Assembly: GCA_029706075.1 (NCBI GenBank)
Contig: JAINUG010000015.1
Location: forward strand, 1,893,715 to 1,957,714
Length of the DNA stretch: 64,000 nt
Direction: 5' to 3'
Source: Aldrovandia affinis
Taxonomy: Eukaryota > Chordata > Actinopteri > Notacanthiformes > Halosauridae
Both the position numbers and the translations under genes were made by a program. The notes under the pieces were generated by a model that made no database searches, was not told where the DNA came from, and worked only from the letters and a program-made list of their open reading frames with translations. Within the stretch, counting starts at the first letter, position 1, and the number at the start of each line of letters is the position of its first letter. Positions 12,191 through 25,051 of the stretch are shown here, piece by piece.

Positions 12191-13347
12191 ACCCATAACC
12201 AGAGAGGAAATCCCTAAGAGAATACTGTTGCTTTCTATGAAATAAGCTCATTTTTGACAATGCAGTTATGTATGTTTTTTGGGGATCTGCATAGCACCGA
12301 ATCTAGCTTCAGCAATCAGCTTTCTGAAGTTACATTTCTCTTTAAACTATCACCAAATGCAGTGTGAATATCACATTCCATGCCACTTCGGCTTCACATA
12401 TGCGTACGCAGTAAAGGCATGATATATGATGGTTCAAGTATTGATATTTAGTGCTGTAGGGATGTTTTTGTACCGCATATAATGCAACAATAGAATACAA
12501 ATGAAATGAGGTAAACAAAAAGAGGTAAAAAACATTTTGAATGTGTTTTTGGTTTAACAAGCTTGCCCTTTGGGCAGGGCAAAGCCTTTCAGTCACACAA
12601 ACCTGTTTGCTAAGAAAGCCCTTTATGGGAAAAATAGTGAGAAAACTGAAACCAGAGAATGGTTCTGGAAAGTCTTATCTTGTCAGCCTTTTTTTTTTAA
12701 AGCATAGAGTGTTTGATCCCAACCAGGCCAAAAATATTGGCCTTGCATAAAAATGTCACTGAATCTATTCGTATAGATACATAAATCTGTATATGAATCT
12801 GCCTATATAGCTTTGAGCTGTTAGTCAGTGCCAGTGAAGAGCTCATATTGCGAGAACCTTTTTCATACGAAAGATTGATGCGTTTCCGTCATTTTGTGTG
12901 TTTATTATATAAGTAGGAAAACAAATATTACATCAACTGTGGAGTGGAAAAACACCAGAAACAACATAAATCTGAGTCCACACGTGTATTCTTGGGTCTG
13001 GTCTGCCAAGGGACCACACCCTCCTACCTATGAGGGACATGTGGCATACAATGTATAGAAAGGAGGTTAACTAAATGTTCTGTGAGAGAGTGACATAGGC
13101 GTTCATGCTTCTCCTGCGTGCACATAAAACGAAGTACTTGCTACTGCAGTGAGCTGACTCCTTTATAAGGCTTGGATTGTCAAGAACCCAGCAAGGTATT
13201 TTGATGGCAGATAACAGATAGATTGTATTAAAAGTAAGACAATTAGAGAAAGCGTTATGGTATAAAAAATAACCGTGTCAAAACGAATTTCAGATTTAGA
13301 ATTCATGATCAATTTAAAAACCACTGAACTGATCTGAGCACCTCATT

Positions 13348-13378
<31 letters not shown>

Positions 13379-15996
13379 TATATAGATATACTGTATATAT
13401 ACGGGACTTTGACAGCTGCCTGTGTCCTGCCCATTAACTAAAAATACCCATGCTAAAATCATAGATCTAATTATGCATAATGTGTGCTGTAGCTTTACAG
13501 CATGCATCTTGCATGCAGTGGCAGTAAGTGTAGTTCTATGAGGAACGGGAACTGCAACCAATGAGCTTGAATCAGGCACTAGCATAGCCACGGGGGTTGG
13601 GTTTAAAGACCTCCTGAAATGTTTTATGACAGTTCTGAACTGTTAATCTACTGCTGAACAATTCATTTGTGCAACCTCCCCCCACCCGGTGAACAATTTT
13701 TTTGCACAACCTTTAAATCAGGGGTAGGAAAGTACCACTATACTCTTTACCCCTTCAATGAATAAAGGTTGACCAGTAGTCACCATACCATAACAAATAA
13801 CTATTGTACCATTAGGACACAACAGGACTGAGCTAGTTTTTTTGTGATTGCACAAATACATATTTTTATAGTGCCATCATTACCATGGTACACCACGTTG
13901 TACCAATACACTGAATACTTTCACTGCCTCATGCTATTCCCAAATTCATTGCTATATTTGGCAGATACTGAAGTGTTAATGAAGAAATAATGGAGGGCAT
14001 ACATGAGGACATATAGTACTTTGCAATGAATTTCATATAAAGATCCAATGTGGCCAGTGGATATACACACTAGTTGCTGGTAGTTTGGTTTCATAGGAGA
14101 AAACCCAGATTGCTGCAGGAAGCAGGGTTGGCGGCCATTGTGGATTACTTCTGTGAAACTGAGATGTGTGGTAGAGTTAACAGAGAGCATAATTACTGTA
14201 GGTGTCATGCCAGTATCAAACCTACAGACTTGAGCTGGTTGTGAGGCTGCAGCTTTGGAAGCGATTCTGGAGATTTTAATGATGCGAGGCATTAAAGGTT
14301 TTCTGACGTTGAAACTGTAGCAGTTTCTGATGAGCTCATTTGGTTCTTTTCCAAGGCACCCGCTTAGTGACAAACTCCAGTGTCAATGACAGGATGTCTC
14401 TCAGGACGCTGGTGGAAGCTATTAATTCACTCTCCTCCACATTGCAAGAGCCTCTTTTTGAGTGCCTCACACTGAGTCATTTATTAATGAGGCACCTCTT
14501 CAGTCATCTTCCTGTCCTATTGACACAATTTATGTGACATTTCATTCACACTCTCACCCATATTACTTGCAACAATTCTGGGCCTGGCTTTACTTTAGTG
14601 GATGGGTGGAGACAGCCATTCCAATTTATTTTACAAATGTATTTTGAGTGGACAAGGGCACTTAGGGCGTCAACATCTAATCTTGTGATATCCCTGAAAA
14701 ACTGTGAAATGAGGCTTATTCAGTAGGAGTAATAGGTGGGAGCTGGACAGCAGTGGATAATGGAAATGGAGGCTGCTGCCACTATCAGCTGTGGAAGGTA
14801 AAGAGGCAGGATAAGTGTAAGTGTCCTTGTAAGTGTGTAAGTGTAAATGTCCTTGTTTCACTTCAGTGCCCCTGAAGGCCAATGGTTTGAGTTGGACAGC
14901 TTGTCCCAGGAGGATAGTTCCCTGCTGGTCAAGCTGGCAGCATGCCTGCCAGCCCAGATACTTATCACAGTGGTTATGCATATGTGTGGGACTACATTTC
15001 CAGTAAGGTTACAGAGTGTGAGGATAACTAAATCCCCTGGAAGGAAAATTAGATCATGTTTTGTCAGACCAAAATATATTCCACAGAAAAAAAAACAAAA
15101 ATAAAGTTAATTTACTGTGGAAACTAAGGAAAATGAAGTGGAATTGACAATTTAAATGATAATTTCCTACAACAGCAACCACATGGCTGACACTAATTAT
15201 AACTTGTTTTAACTATTGACAGCATACTGTAACAGCTATTAACAATGGCGGTGAAGTGCTTCTGTTTTACCTTGTTTCCATTAGCCACGCTCAGCTTGAA
15301 GTGAGTGGCGTAGCGTGAGGGCTTGGTACAGTTCCAGATGGTGGATTGCTCTTTATTGTTTTTTCCAAGCCTATTGCTGGGCTAGGAATGTTCCAGCAAA
15401 CAGAGGTTTACTGTCCCTCGGCCCACCACATAGAGTCATCATTTGTCAAAAAAAGTGAAATTTGACACATGGAGAAGAGCTGGGATTGTTGTATTACATC
15501 ACAATGTTTTTCAAGCAACACAAAAAAATGTCTGCCCCTGTGCACTTTTATTTTACATGCTATAATGCAAACAGCATTGTTTTGTTTGCAAAAAAATTGG
15601 TAGCTAACAAATGCTTATGCTTTGAAAAGTGCAACTTTGGCTTGTTATCTTGATCAATGATAGTTTATACTTAGCTAACTAGGTTGTTTATATTGTATAT
15701 ATCCCAGTAAGTACAAAACTATGGTCAACGAGTTATGATTTCAAGAACCATAGCAATGAGTTGAAGCATAAGCTTCAAACATGCTTATGGTTGCACAAGC
15801 TAAATGTGTCCAAAACAGTTTGGCCACACAAAGCCCTAGGTGTGCAACTGAGCTCTTGGCTGTGCTCAGGTACAACTGAAGACAGAAACACTCTATGGAG
15901 TAAGTGTGCACAGTCAAATGGAAACTGAGCTTAATTTCCAAATTCAGCTTCAGATATTAGTTTAACAGTGAAGCTTTTCTCAGTGTGTGGCTCTGA
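12191..15996. other. no gene recognised
   Basis: Holds a (CA)n/(TA)n microsatellite at 13350-13401 and otherwise unique-looking AT-rich DNA. A 150-codon minus-strand frame at 13921-14373 resembles no family. Confidence 0.4.
13350..13401. repeat. compound (CA)n-(TA)n microsatellite
   Basis: An uninterrupted CA run followed by TATATA/GATATA repeats. Confidence 0.85.
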
Positions 15997-16041
15997 CAAG
16001 ACTGAGGTATCAGGTCAGTTTGACCTGATACCTCAGTCTTG
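15997..16041. repeat. perfect 45-base hairpin (21-bp arms, 3-base loop)
   Basis: The left arm 15997-16017 and right arm 16021-16041 are exact reverse complements, separated by GTT. The arms do not extend further. Three copies of AAATTC follow directly. Origin by template switching is likeliest. Confidence 0.95.
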
Positions 16042-16384
16042 AAATTCAAAATTCAAAATTCAATAGTCTGAACACTGACTGACTTCAACAGACCCATAAT
16101 AATGTAAATTGTTAAACAAACAAACAATAAGATCATACCATAAACAAAGCCAAAACATTGTTTATGGCACTGGGCTCAACACCAAAGGCCATTTCCAAAC
16201 TTTAGATTTTCAGTAAGCCATTAGTGTTTTCTATTCCCCTAAAATCTTAGCAATACAGCAGAGCATCTGTCCTCATACATGGGAAGAAGAACATGTGCCC
16301 TCCCTTGGTGCCTCGTTCCTCTTTTATGTGGTAATCTGACCAATATGGTGATTAAGTGCTTTTGCCACATTCCTAGCAACAGGA

Positions 16385-16545
16385 GAAGCAATTACTTGTT
16401 GGGCTTGGATTCTGGGCTCAGAGCCAAAAGGTTGAAGATCCGAACCCCAGGTGAGCCATAGCTGCTGTGCAGCTTTGAGTCTGATTGACTCCAGATTGCT
16501 CCTGTAAAACCCAGCTATACATTTCATCCATGTTAAATTAAATGA
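16385..16545 (+). mobile_element. decayed tRNA-derived SINE (UnaSINE-like)
   Basis: Has a B-box-like stretch, GATCCGAACCCCAGG near 16436, then parts resembling the body of eel-type SINEs: 'attgctcctgtaaaacccagctataca' corresponds to the conserved 'attgct..gta.a..ccagctgtata' segment of the better copy at 43545. The A box is poor, so this is an old copy. Confidence 0.45.
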
Positions 16546-18286
16546 GTGTAATTATAATTTATACAAAAAATCTGCAGTAAATTTTTCTGAGACTACCAAT
16601 CAAGTAGTCCATCTTGTATCGATGTATCCATACTGGTCTTTATAACCTACTGTATTTTTATTTTCAATTCCTTTGAACAAGCCAGACAGAAGTTGGCATG
16701 TAGATTCAAACAATGTGATAAATGTAAGTATGCTCAGAGAAAATGTAAACCAAACCTACAAATCAAAGTGAAAATTCAGATTACGTTATTATTATATTAC
16801 AATTCACAAATGCAGTATTACATGGTTTTATTTATTTTCCAATCCTTTAGATGTATGTCAATATAGTTGTCCCATAGCACTAATATTATTACTTTTTGAA
16901 AGATATTGCCTTCACCACAGGCTCAGAACCACATTGGTCTATACACATTTACTGTTTGTTTAACCTTGCTCACTCAGCCAGCCATAGGGCTGGATAGTAT
17001 GGAAAAAATCTATGAAAAAAATGAATGGCAGTTACATTAAACAGCTGCTTTGTTAAGCAGATGTAGTCTCCAGTGGGGAGTCAAGGGAAGGTGAAAAGAG
17101 CAGGGAGTAGAACATAAGCCCATTTCTGCAGTCAGCTTTATAGTAGTAGGACATTTTTTTTATTCAAAGGCTTGTTTTATGAGAGAAGTGGCCTTACAGT
17201 TTTATTTCTTGCAGTTTCTCAGTGTCTGTCTTGTTTACCTCACTGACAATTCATGACAGGAAAAGGCAACAGACGTTAATGCAGCAGTTTTCTGATGTGG
17301 AAGCTAAAGATATTCTGAGAGATATATACCCTGTGGTGACTTCACCCTGTACTTTTTTTCATTAACCACTGTTATGGGTTATTACATGACTGTTACACCA
17401 TGTTTCCACACCAATCTTTTATGAGTTTCAGCATCCAGACCGTAGGCGGGGAGGGTTTGTAAGGCTGGGGAAAGCTTAGCATTCCCCTGGCCACGGGCAT
17501 GGCGATTTATATATGTATACAATTAAATAGAAACATATACTGTACATATAAACAATTAAATACAAATGTTAGCGATTCGAGGTGGAGTTAGCTCACTCAA
17601 TCCACTGCCTACTGCGAAGGATTTAACTAAGCAGTCCAACTGCAGCCGATTGCCGCATAGTTATTAGCCTACTAATGTTAGTTAGCTAGCTAGTTCAGTG
17701 CTCGTCTCATCCAACAACGCATTGTCCTGTCAGTGAAACGGCAGTGAACAAGCTAGCCTATGTTACCCTGGAAGCTGAAAGATTCATCATGGACTATTCT
17801 GGACACACGCTCTGTTAATGTCAATAAAAAGTGTTATAAATTATGTGTGTGAGAATTAATATGCAAGCCTTATATTACACCAGGTATTGAATTGAATAAG
17901 TACACTGGTGTAACGTTATTTTACTGAAGATTAGCACAGGCACAAAACTGACAACTTGACTGACTTAACTTACTTCAACCAGTGGGGTTCGGCAGTGCGA
18001 GGCAAACATGACGTTATGTAGATGTTCAATTTATTTTAGTAGTTTAACGGTGAGCAGTTAGCTTAGCCACCAACAATTCTCATGAATGTATTTGCAATAT
18101 TGTGGGTGTTAACAGCAGTTGCTAGTTCTTGTATGTAGCCTAGCCACCACAGATAAATTACGTCTTGAGCTACGTAATGTCCCACAGGCATGCGAACGCT
18201 ATAGCTATTATTTATTATTTAGTTATGTTAACATTTTACTATTTGTATAATTGTGGAATGGTGCTTCTATGAAAGTATCTCCCCCC

Positions 18287-18475
18287 CTGTAACGCAGGGT
18301 TATTGTATGTGACCCTTTGTGTTGTGCACCACGCTGGCAGGTGTATGTGTAGAGTGACGCCCATGGGTTTGTAGTTTTTTCTGTGTACTTCCTAGCATCT
18401 CAATGCTTTGTTTTAATAAAGCTGGTAGCGCAATAATGGAAAAGCAAGTTCTCTGGAGTCTTGATTTATCCCACA
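18287..18475 (+). mobile_element. possible solo LTR fragment (fossil)
   Basis: Starts TGTAACGCAGGG, has AATAAA near 18415, and ends in a CACA-type terminus. No internal retroelement sequence flanks it and no clear target duplication was found. Family unknown. Confidence 0.25.
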
Positions 18476-19856
18476 CCAGTACAGTATTTACTGTATATTT
18501 CCTTCATTAAGCAGTTTTTCAGGGATTTTGTTGGATTACAACAGTGTATTCACTTCTCTCACAACTTCAAATTAGTTCCTTTCTTCGCTAAACTGGAGAG
18601 TCTCTTCTTCTATGATACGTGACTTGTGTCATAATTGCTTCACACTGACATCTATTGGTCAAAATATAGTGCATGTGCAGAGAATGCACATGTGCCTAGA
18701 CTTCATAGCTTTACCTGGCAGTTGGTTCACCCTCCGCCTATGATCCAGACATCTACCAGGGGGAATGAACAATCTGCTCTGCTATTCAGGATTCATGAAG
18801 AATTCACAAATGTAACTGCCTCTGATATTTTTAATTTCAATATATACACTACTGTGCAAGCAGCAAGTTTTTATATAATGTACAACAAATGGCCTATAAT
18901 TGCATACAGTGAAAAGAGATTGGTGCTACTTATGAATCACAAAATAAGGTCAAGGTGATTGTGGTTGACAACATGTTACTATATTGACAACAACAACAGC
19001 AGCATCCTTTCCAAAATAGTCTGTAGCCTTTGGGTAAATACATCATCATTTTAAGCCTAGAGGTTAACTAAGCAGAATGAAAATATCTATTCAATATCAT
19101 GTACAATTTGCACTGTATTGTAAGTTAAAAGGAACAAAAAAAGCATTCCCCTGCAGAGTTAATATATTCTTCCTCATCCCTCAACGGCTGGATATATGGG
19201 CCAGTACTTTGAAGTTCTTCCTATTTAACTGGCTATTTATCGGTTGCTGTTTTTAAACCCTATTCCATTTTATATGTGTGTAGTATATTATTATTACATG
19301 GTAGCAGCTAAACAGGACCCATAAAATAAGAAATTTACAGCAAATTGCTATTCGACACACAGATCAGTGTTATCCATGTAACTGGACTTCAGTCTCTTGC
19401 ATTGGATGGTCTTGTGACTGCAACAAATGAGCAAAGGATAGTTAAACTACAGAGGCATATATGACCAATGATCAGTTATGATTGAAATTCTAAAAATTAT
19501 TCAATGCCATACTCTTTCCAAATACCTTTTTCTGTGTAAAACGGAGCACTTCACTGTGCAAAAGAAATGTTAGAAAAGTATCACATTTCTTCTATTGAAA
19601 AGAGAAAATAAGAGGACTCACACAGGGCTGATGCAAGAAAATGAAAAAGCCATAAAAACCGTTCACATTACAACAGCTATTGTCATTTATTCCACAGTTT
19701 TTCCTTTAGGCTTCACTACCGCAATCTCAGAGCACAATAGTGCTCACCTGATACGTTCAGTGATGGGGCAGTAGAGCCAGATTCTCTGTAATCTGGCAGG
19801 ATCTCTCAGAATCACGGCTCTGTTTGATCACACTTCCATTAGAATTGCACAAAGCT

Positions 19857-19891
19857 GTGTGTGGGTGTGTGTATGTGTGTGTGTGTGTGTG
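19857..19891. repeat. (GT)n microsatellite
   Basis: GT array with minor interruptions, followed by a G-run. Confidence 0.9.
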
Positions 19892-20688
19892 TGGGGGGGC
19901 TTTTGGCACAAGCTGTGTAATTGCAGAGCAATGTGGAAACTAAATTATGGAAGATGCAGGGTTCCAATGAATTTCTGATACAGCGCTCTGAAAAGTCCTC
20001 ACACGTTCCCCCTGCAACTAAGCGAGTAAACACAGACCGACAAGATTTCAGTGTGTCAGATTGGTTAAACTGTTGTGTGAAAATTTATGTTTAGAGTGTA
20101 CTTACAAGTAATTTGTATTATACTGACTGCTAAAGTCAAAAGCAAAATTAGCTCTCAAGTACTCTGAGTAATATTTACCATGCACACTGCTTGATTAGCG
20201 TTAGTGTGTGTTTATCCCACTGGTCAGATTTTCTGCAGAGAAAAGTGAGTTTTTCATATTAATTCATAATCTAAGGAAAGTATTTTTACTTTTCCAGACT
20301 CGGACATCCTTTCTTGTAAATAATGAAGCACACACATGGTACACTGTGCATGAGGGGTGTGTGCCTGGCAATGAACAGACTTTTAATGGGCTAACATGGC
20401 ATGCTTGTCTGATTGGCATGGAAATCTGTTCCTTATGGTCTAGCACCCTTTACATAGCCATCAGATTCCTCACATTCCTGACTCCTGTGTATGTGGTTGT
20501 ATCAGTGTCATGATCAATGACTATAATTGTGGGCCGAATACTTTCACAGAGGACTACATGTCAGAACTGCAGTACTGAGAAAGCAGTCATTGAAATAGAA
20601 TATTTCTCTGAGCCAACCTCAAGGTTTATATTAACCAAACTTTTTGTCTCTTGAAATAAAATGAACAAACGGGGAATACTATGAAATA

Positions 20689-21870
20689 CAATATATGACC
20701 ATCACACCTATATGAACTTGTTGGACATCCCATTCTAAAACCATGGGCATTAATATGGAGTTGGACCCCCCTTTGCGGCTATGACAGCTGCCACTCTTCT
20801 GGGAAGGCTTTCCACAAGATTGTGGAGTGTGTCTGTGGGAATTTGTGCCCATTCAGCCAAAAGAGCATCTGTGAGGTCAGGCACTGATGTTAGGCGAGAA
20901 GGCCTGGCTCGCAATCTGCGTTATAATTCCTCCCAAAGGTGTTCAATGGGGTTGAGGTCAGGGCTCTGTGCAGGCCAATCGAGTTCCTCCACACCAAACT
21001 CCTCTAACCATGTCTTTATGGACCTCGCTTTGTGCACAGGGGCACAGTCATGCTGGAACAGCAAAGGGTCTTCCCCAAACTGTTGCCACAAAGTTGGAAG
21101 CGCCCAATTGGCTAAGATGTCTTCGTATCCTGTAGCATTAAGAATACCCTTCACTGGAACTAAGGGGCCTACTTTACAGTAGGCACTATGCATTCCGGAA
21201 GGTCGCGTTCTCCTGGTATCCGCCAAACCCAGATTTGTCCATCAAACTGCCAGATAGTGAAGCGAGATTCATCACTCCAAAGAACACGTTTCCACTGCTC
21301 CAGAGTCCAGTTGCGGCTTGCTTTACACCACTCCAGCCGATGCTTGGCATTGCACATGGTGATGTGAAGCTTGTGTGCAGCTGCTCGTCCATGGAAACCC
21401 ATTCCATGAAGTTCCCGATGCACAGTTCTTGTGCTGATGGTGCTTCCAGAGGCAGTTTGGTACTCTGTAGTGAGCGATGCAGCAGATGATAGGCGATTTT
21501 TACACGCTATGCGCTTCAGCACTTGTCGGCCCCGCTCTGTGAGTTTGCGTGGTCTACCACTTTGTGGCCGAGCTGTTGTTGCTCCTAGGTGCTTCCACTT
21601 CACAATAATAGCACTTACAGTTGACCAGGGCACATCTAGTAGGGCAGAAATTTCACGAACTGACTTGTGGCAAAGGTGGCATCCTATGACAGTGCCACGT
21701 TTAAAATCACTGAGCTCTTTACGAACCATTCTGAATTCTAAATGTTTGTCTGTGGAGATTGCATGGCTATGTGCTGGATTTTATGCACCTGTTGGCAATG
21801 GGTGTGGCTGAAACACCTGAACTCCTGAAATCATTAGTAGGGGTGTCCACTGACTTTTGGCCATATAATG
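20689..21870 (-). mobile_element. Tc1-family DNA transposon, near full length
   Basis: Flanked by TA on both sides (20687-20688 and 21871-21872). The ends match as inverted repeats starting CAATATATGACC and CATTATATGGCC, and both continue to a shared TGGACA(T/C)CCC block. Internally it carries a single transposase gene read on the minus strand. The strong match to a very common teleost Tc1 element, seen along the whole length, fixes the family. Confidence 0.92.
20770..21729 (-). pseudogene. Tc1 transposase, inactivated
   Basis: The frame starts at 21729 ([12 protein letters not shown]) with the paired helix-turn-helix DNA-binding region ([20 protein letters not shown], then the [12 protein letters not shown] hook) and the first catalytic Asp in LWSDESRF. 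About 50 bases of the usual sequence (the GGGGIMVWGCFS region) are missing near 21170, which shifts frame and ends this part at 21169. The second part (21226-20921) has the second Asp in LLFQHDCAP and the Glu in NPIEHLWEE, then a TAA at 20921-20923 just after it. The DD34E residues survive but the protein cannot be made whole from this copy. Confidence 0.9.
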
Positions 21871-21879
21871 TACATTTTA

Positions 21880-23500
21880 AGACAATGCTTTATTTATGGT
21901 ACATTCAAAAAGTAACTGGTTGCTGGATTGCGATTGCATAGCATTTATGTTCAAAATCCGAAAATCACCAGCATCCTCCTGATGCTGTTCCAGCACCAAT
22001 GTTGATTTTTTTTTTTGCAAAGGACAAATACTATTTAATCCAATACTCTCAATTTCATACAAATCTGTTTGCTAGTTTTTATTAAAAAGATGAGAGAAAA
22101 TCATTAGCATTTCGTAAGACATATATGTGCTCTCTTCTACGATCATTTTATAGTATTATAAATTAGAACACTTCAGCCTTTTAAACAGACCAATGCACTG
22201 ATGAAAAAGCTGAGTTTTATGCGTCATGGTTTTTATTAAAATTGTGATTTTTCTAAACAAGGCTCCATTCAAAATGAATGATGAAAAGTTAATAAGGCAT
22301 TTAGCCATTGTCACTTATGTTAAATCATGCTGGAAACTGGAAACCATCACAACACACAAACTATTGCTCAGAACCATTATTTAGAGCCAAAATGGCATTG
22401 ACGAGCAGCCCCCTTTAGCGTTGCTATGACAAACACGTTCATCTTCTTGCCAGTCCTACCAATGTTGTTGATTGATGTAACAAACTTAACAAAGCTCAAT
22501 AACATTGTTAGCTGATAGCTTGCTTAGCCATCTGTTTATGCTTCAAACATAAGCCTAAAGTAAGAAAAGACAGTTATAACAGAACCAAATTCGCCAGCTA
22601 ACATTAGCTGCCTGGTCGCACAGGTGTTAACTGTGACACACTTTTCCCATGTTAATTGCATTACCATAATTAGTTAGCACATTGTTAATGCAGGTAGCAA
22701 GAATGTTATCTTGCTAGTTAGGTAATGTTATTACAAACATCAGCTACCTAGATAGTGAGCTGGTTAATTCAGCTCTAACATTTACTAGGAAGTGCTCGCT
22801 AGCATTTTCTCTTGGTGGGATGGACCATTATGTAACCCCAGAAGAGCGGTTGTGCTGAAGTTGAACAGGGGGTCTTATATCTTTGAAGAGTAAAAGCAAG
22901 GCTTAAAATAAGATTTGCAGTGCTCCAGACTGCAACCAATTATTTTGTTGTTTTTTAATCTCTTCAGTGTCATGACTTCTGCTTGGATTTTTGGACTTTT
23001 TTTATGCCTTACATGCTTACTAAAAACTTCAATTTGTCAATAGCCATTGTTATAACAGAAATTAAGTAACAAGCAAGATAACACATTCAAGGCACTGTAT
23101 ATGTTCAAGCCTTCTCAATAAGTTCAATAAATACATTTTATTTGTATATAGTGTACTTCACACCAAGCTGTCCTAAGGCACTGAATGGTTAGAGATGAGA
23201 TACACATCCAAAGGCAAGGCACAATTCTGTCAGTTACATACAATGCATACCATGCTTAATTATGTCAGGAATTCTAAGCTTTTTACTTTTCATACTTGAG
23301 AAATCTGGATAATCCAATTCACTGTTTAAATATATTTGAAAGGGGGGGCAATATATATAAAAATGGCAAAAAATAGAGGATATAACTATTAATGACAGGA
23401 AGTATAGCATTTGAAAAATAATAATAATAAAAAAGATCTATCATCACGAAAGGAGAGGGGAAAAACCTGGAGATGAACCTGCACAGGAAATGAACAGGCT
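21880..23500. other. no gene recognised
   Basis: AT-rich DNA. A short stretch near 23120-23180 ('acattttatttgtatatagtg') resembles the 3' tail of a common fish retroposon. No exon seen. Confidence 0.35.
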
Positions 23501-23504
23501 CAAA

Positions 23505-23668
23505 GATAATATAATAATAATATATGCCATTTAGCAGACACTTTTATCCAAAGCAACTTACAGTAGTGAATGCATACATTTTTCAGTACATGTGGTCCCG
23601 GTGAGAATTGAACCAACAACCTCAGCGTTGCCAACACCGTGCTCTACCTACTGAGCCACACAGAACCA
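23505..23668 (-). mobile_element. tRNA-derived SINE with an L2-type tail
   Basis: On the minus strand: a tRNA-like head with A box TGGCTCAGTAGGTAGAGCA and B box GGTTCAATTCT about 40 bases later, a short body, then GTAAGTTGCTTTGGATAAAA, the L2 tail, ending in ATT-repeats (23505-23526). Sharing the L2 3' end is how such SINEs borrow L2 reverse transcriptase. Confidence 0.8.
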
Positions 23669-24475
23669 CCCTGTGGTTACCCTGAGATCAGACAAGTAAA
23701 ACAATTACTTGTTTTGCTCTGGCTGAGCATACGGACCAAGAAATGAGGGGATAACACAGCAAAATGAATAAAACAAATCAGCACACGCTCGGAATAAAAT
23801 GGTAGAGGTATCTCTAGTGAAAGCACAGGTTTGTTTTTAAAAAGTAAACAAGACTTAAACTTTATTTTAAATCTAGATTGTGAAAGGCCACAACGACGCA
23901 AAATGCATGCAGGTAAGAATATGATGATAAGGGAGCTCTTGAAGAAAGGAGGCAACTCCATTCACTGCGACACAAGGAGAATCCATCCTCACCATGGAGG
24001 AAAGCCTTTTAAAGCAGACTGTTTGGGACACTGTTGCGAGATTAACAGTTTCCTTTGAGAGCAAATCCCCTGTAGTTCTCTTCCTGTTGCTGGCCTCTCT
24101 CAGCACGGCTTGGAAACAGGATAAGACATACTTTTCTTCACAGTTCAGGCTCCTTCTCTGCCGCATTCTAACCTTGTGAACAAGCTCTTTCATTTCAAGG
24201 TGATAAACCATATGAGGATGGTAGGGTTCACCACTGTTCAATAAGGGCTAGGTCATTGATCACCCCCTGAGGAATTTTACCATGTCAATTCAGCCTCATT
24301 TTCTCCACCAAACAATAAAGTTGTCCATGTTGCTCAGGATGTCCTAGAGAGAAATTGTACTCTGCTGTTGACATTTTAACAGTAGCATTTCTCAAAGACA
24401 CTTTTGGAGACATTGTCTTTTGTCAAGCACCTTGTGCTCATAGCTAGAAAAATGCTCTACAAATAAACGTATTAT

Positions 24476-24502
24476 AATAATAATAATAATTATTATTATT
24501 AC
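24476..24502. repeat. (AAT)n/(ATT)n self-complementary microsatellite
   Basis: An ATA run turns into an ATT run, giving an almost perfect AT-only palindrome. Confidence 0.85.
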
Positions 24503-24854
24503 TTTTACCACCACGCCCATAATTTATATCCTTAAACATTTAACACAAAAAAAAAAAAACAAACACATAAGATGTCAGACAAAATTAAGAACATTTCTGG
24601 TGTATACAACATGTGTATTTCCCGCTAGGTTATACAAATACACAAATGCAAAATATGGTCTTCACATTACATTGACACAACCTGCTGCACATTTTCTTAT
24701 GATTACTTAAAAAATAATTGTATTCTTTTCCAACATATTCTTTACAGTACCTAAAATAATAATAGCTTACTCGCTATGGTAAAATAATACTAAAGAGTCT
24801 TGCAATGCCCACCGTTACCATTTCCTTCATCTCTGGCAAAACAACTATTAAATT

Positions 24855-24960
24855 CCAAACCACACCCAATTTCTGTTTTGTGACGTCACTGGGATAGGGG
24901 GAGGAGCGCAAAGACTCGGTTATAGTTACTTATAGTACTACAACTATTATACTTTGTTCC
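24855..24960 (+). promoter_or_regulatory. promoter-like region with a CRE palindrome
   Basis: Within about 100 bases there is a CCAAT-like CACCCAAT (24863-24870), a perfect CREB/ATF palindrome TGACGTCA at 24881-24888, and a G-rich GGGGGAGGAGCG stretch just after it, which could bind Sp/KLF factors. Together with the donor at 25052 this looks like a TATA-less promoter. The motifs are seen; use as a promoter is inferred. Confidence 0.4.
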
Positions 24961-25051
24961 AGTCAGTTTGTCTACAGTACTTCGCGCGGGGTCCACATCT
25001 GGCTCGCTATATTTGATCTAACCCAAACTTCAAGACGTGCGTTTAGTAACA
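24960..25051 (+). other. emp2: candidate non-coding exon 1 of emp2
   Basis: A CpG-bearing stretch (CGCGCGG near 24984) ends at a strong donor, A|GTGAGT, with the intron starting at 25052. No ATG-led frame of note is present. It lies upstream of the emp2 coding exons on the same strand with no other gene between, and the family has a non-coding exon 1, so it is the best exon 1 candidate I see. The 5' edge is a guess. The assignment is inference; it could belong to an unrelated transcript. Confidence 0.4.

Larger units (their letters stand above)
16560..20680. other. no gene recognised
   Basis: Unique-looking DNA, with a possible LTR-like stretch near 18287-18475 and a GT microsatellite at 19857-19891. 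17560-17760 has the repeated 'gttagctagc' style common in fish intergenic DNA. Confidence 0.35.

Noticed and set aside
13921-14373. 150-codon minus-strand frame
   Set aside because: No recognisable motif, no splice or promoter context, and an uneven composition typical of a chance frame.
18635-18958. 107-codon + frame
   Set aside because: AT-rich chance frame with no motif or conserved block.
23505-23668. A genuine tRNA gene on the minus strand
   Set aside because: It has A- and B-box-like motifs but no acceptor stem pairing that I can see, and it continues into an L2-type tail, so it is a SINE.
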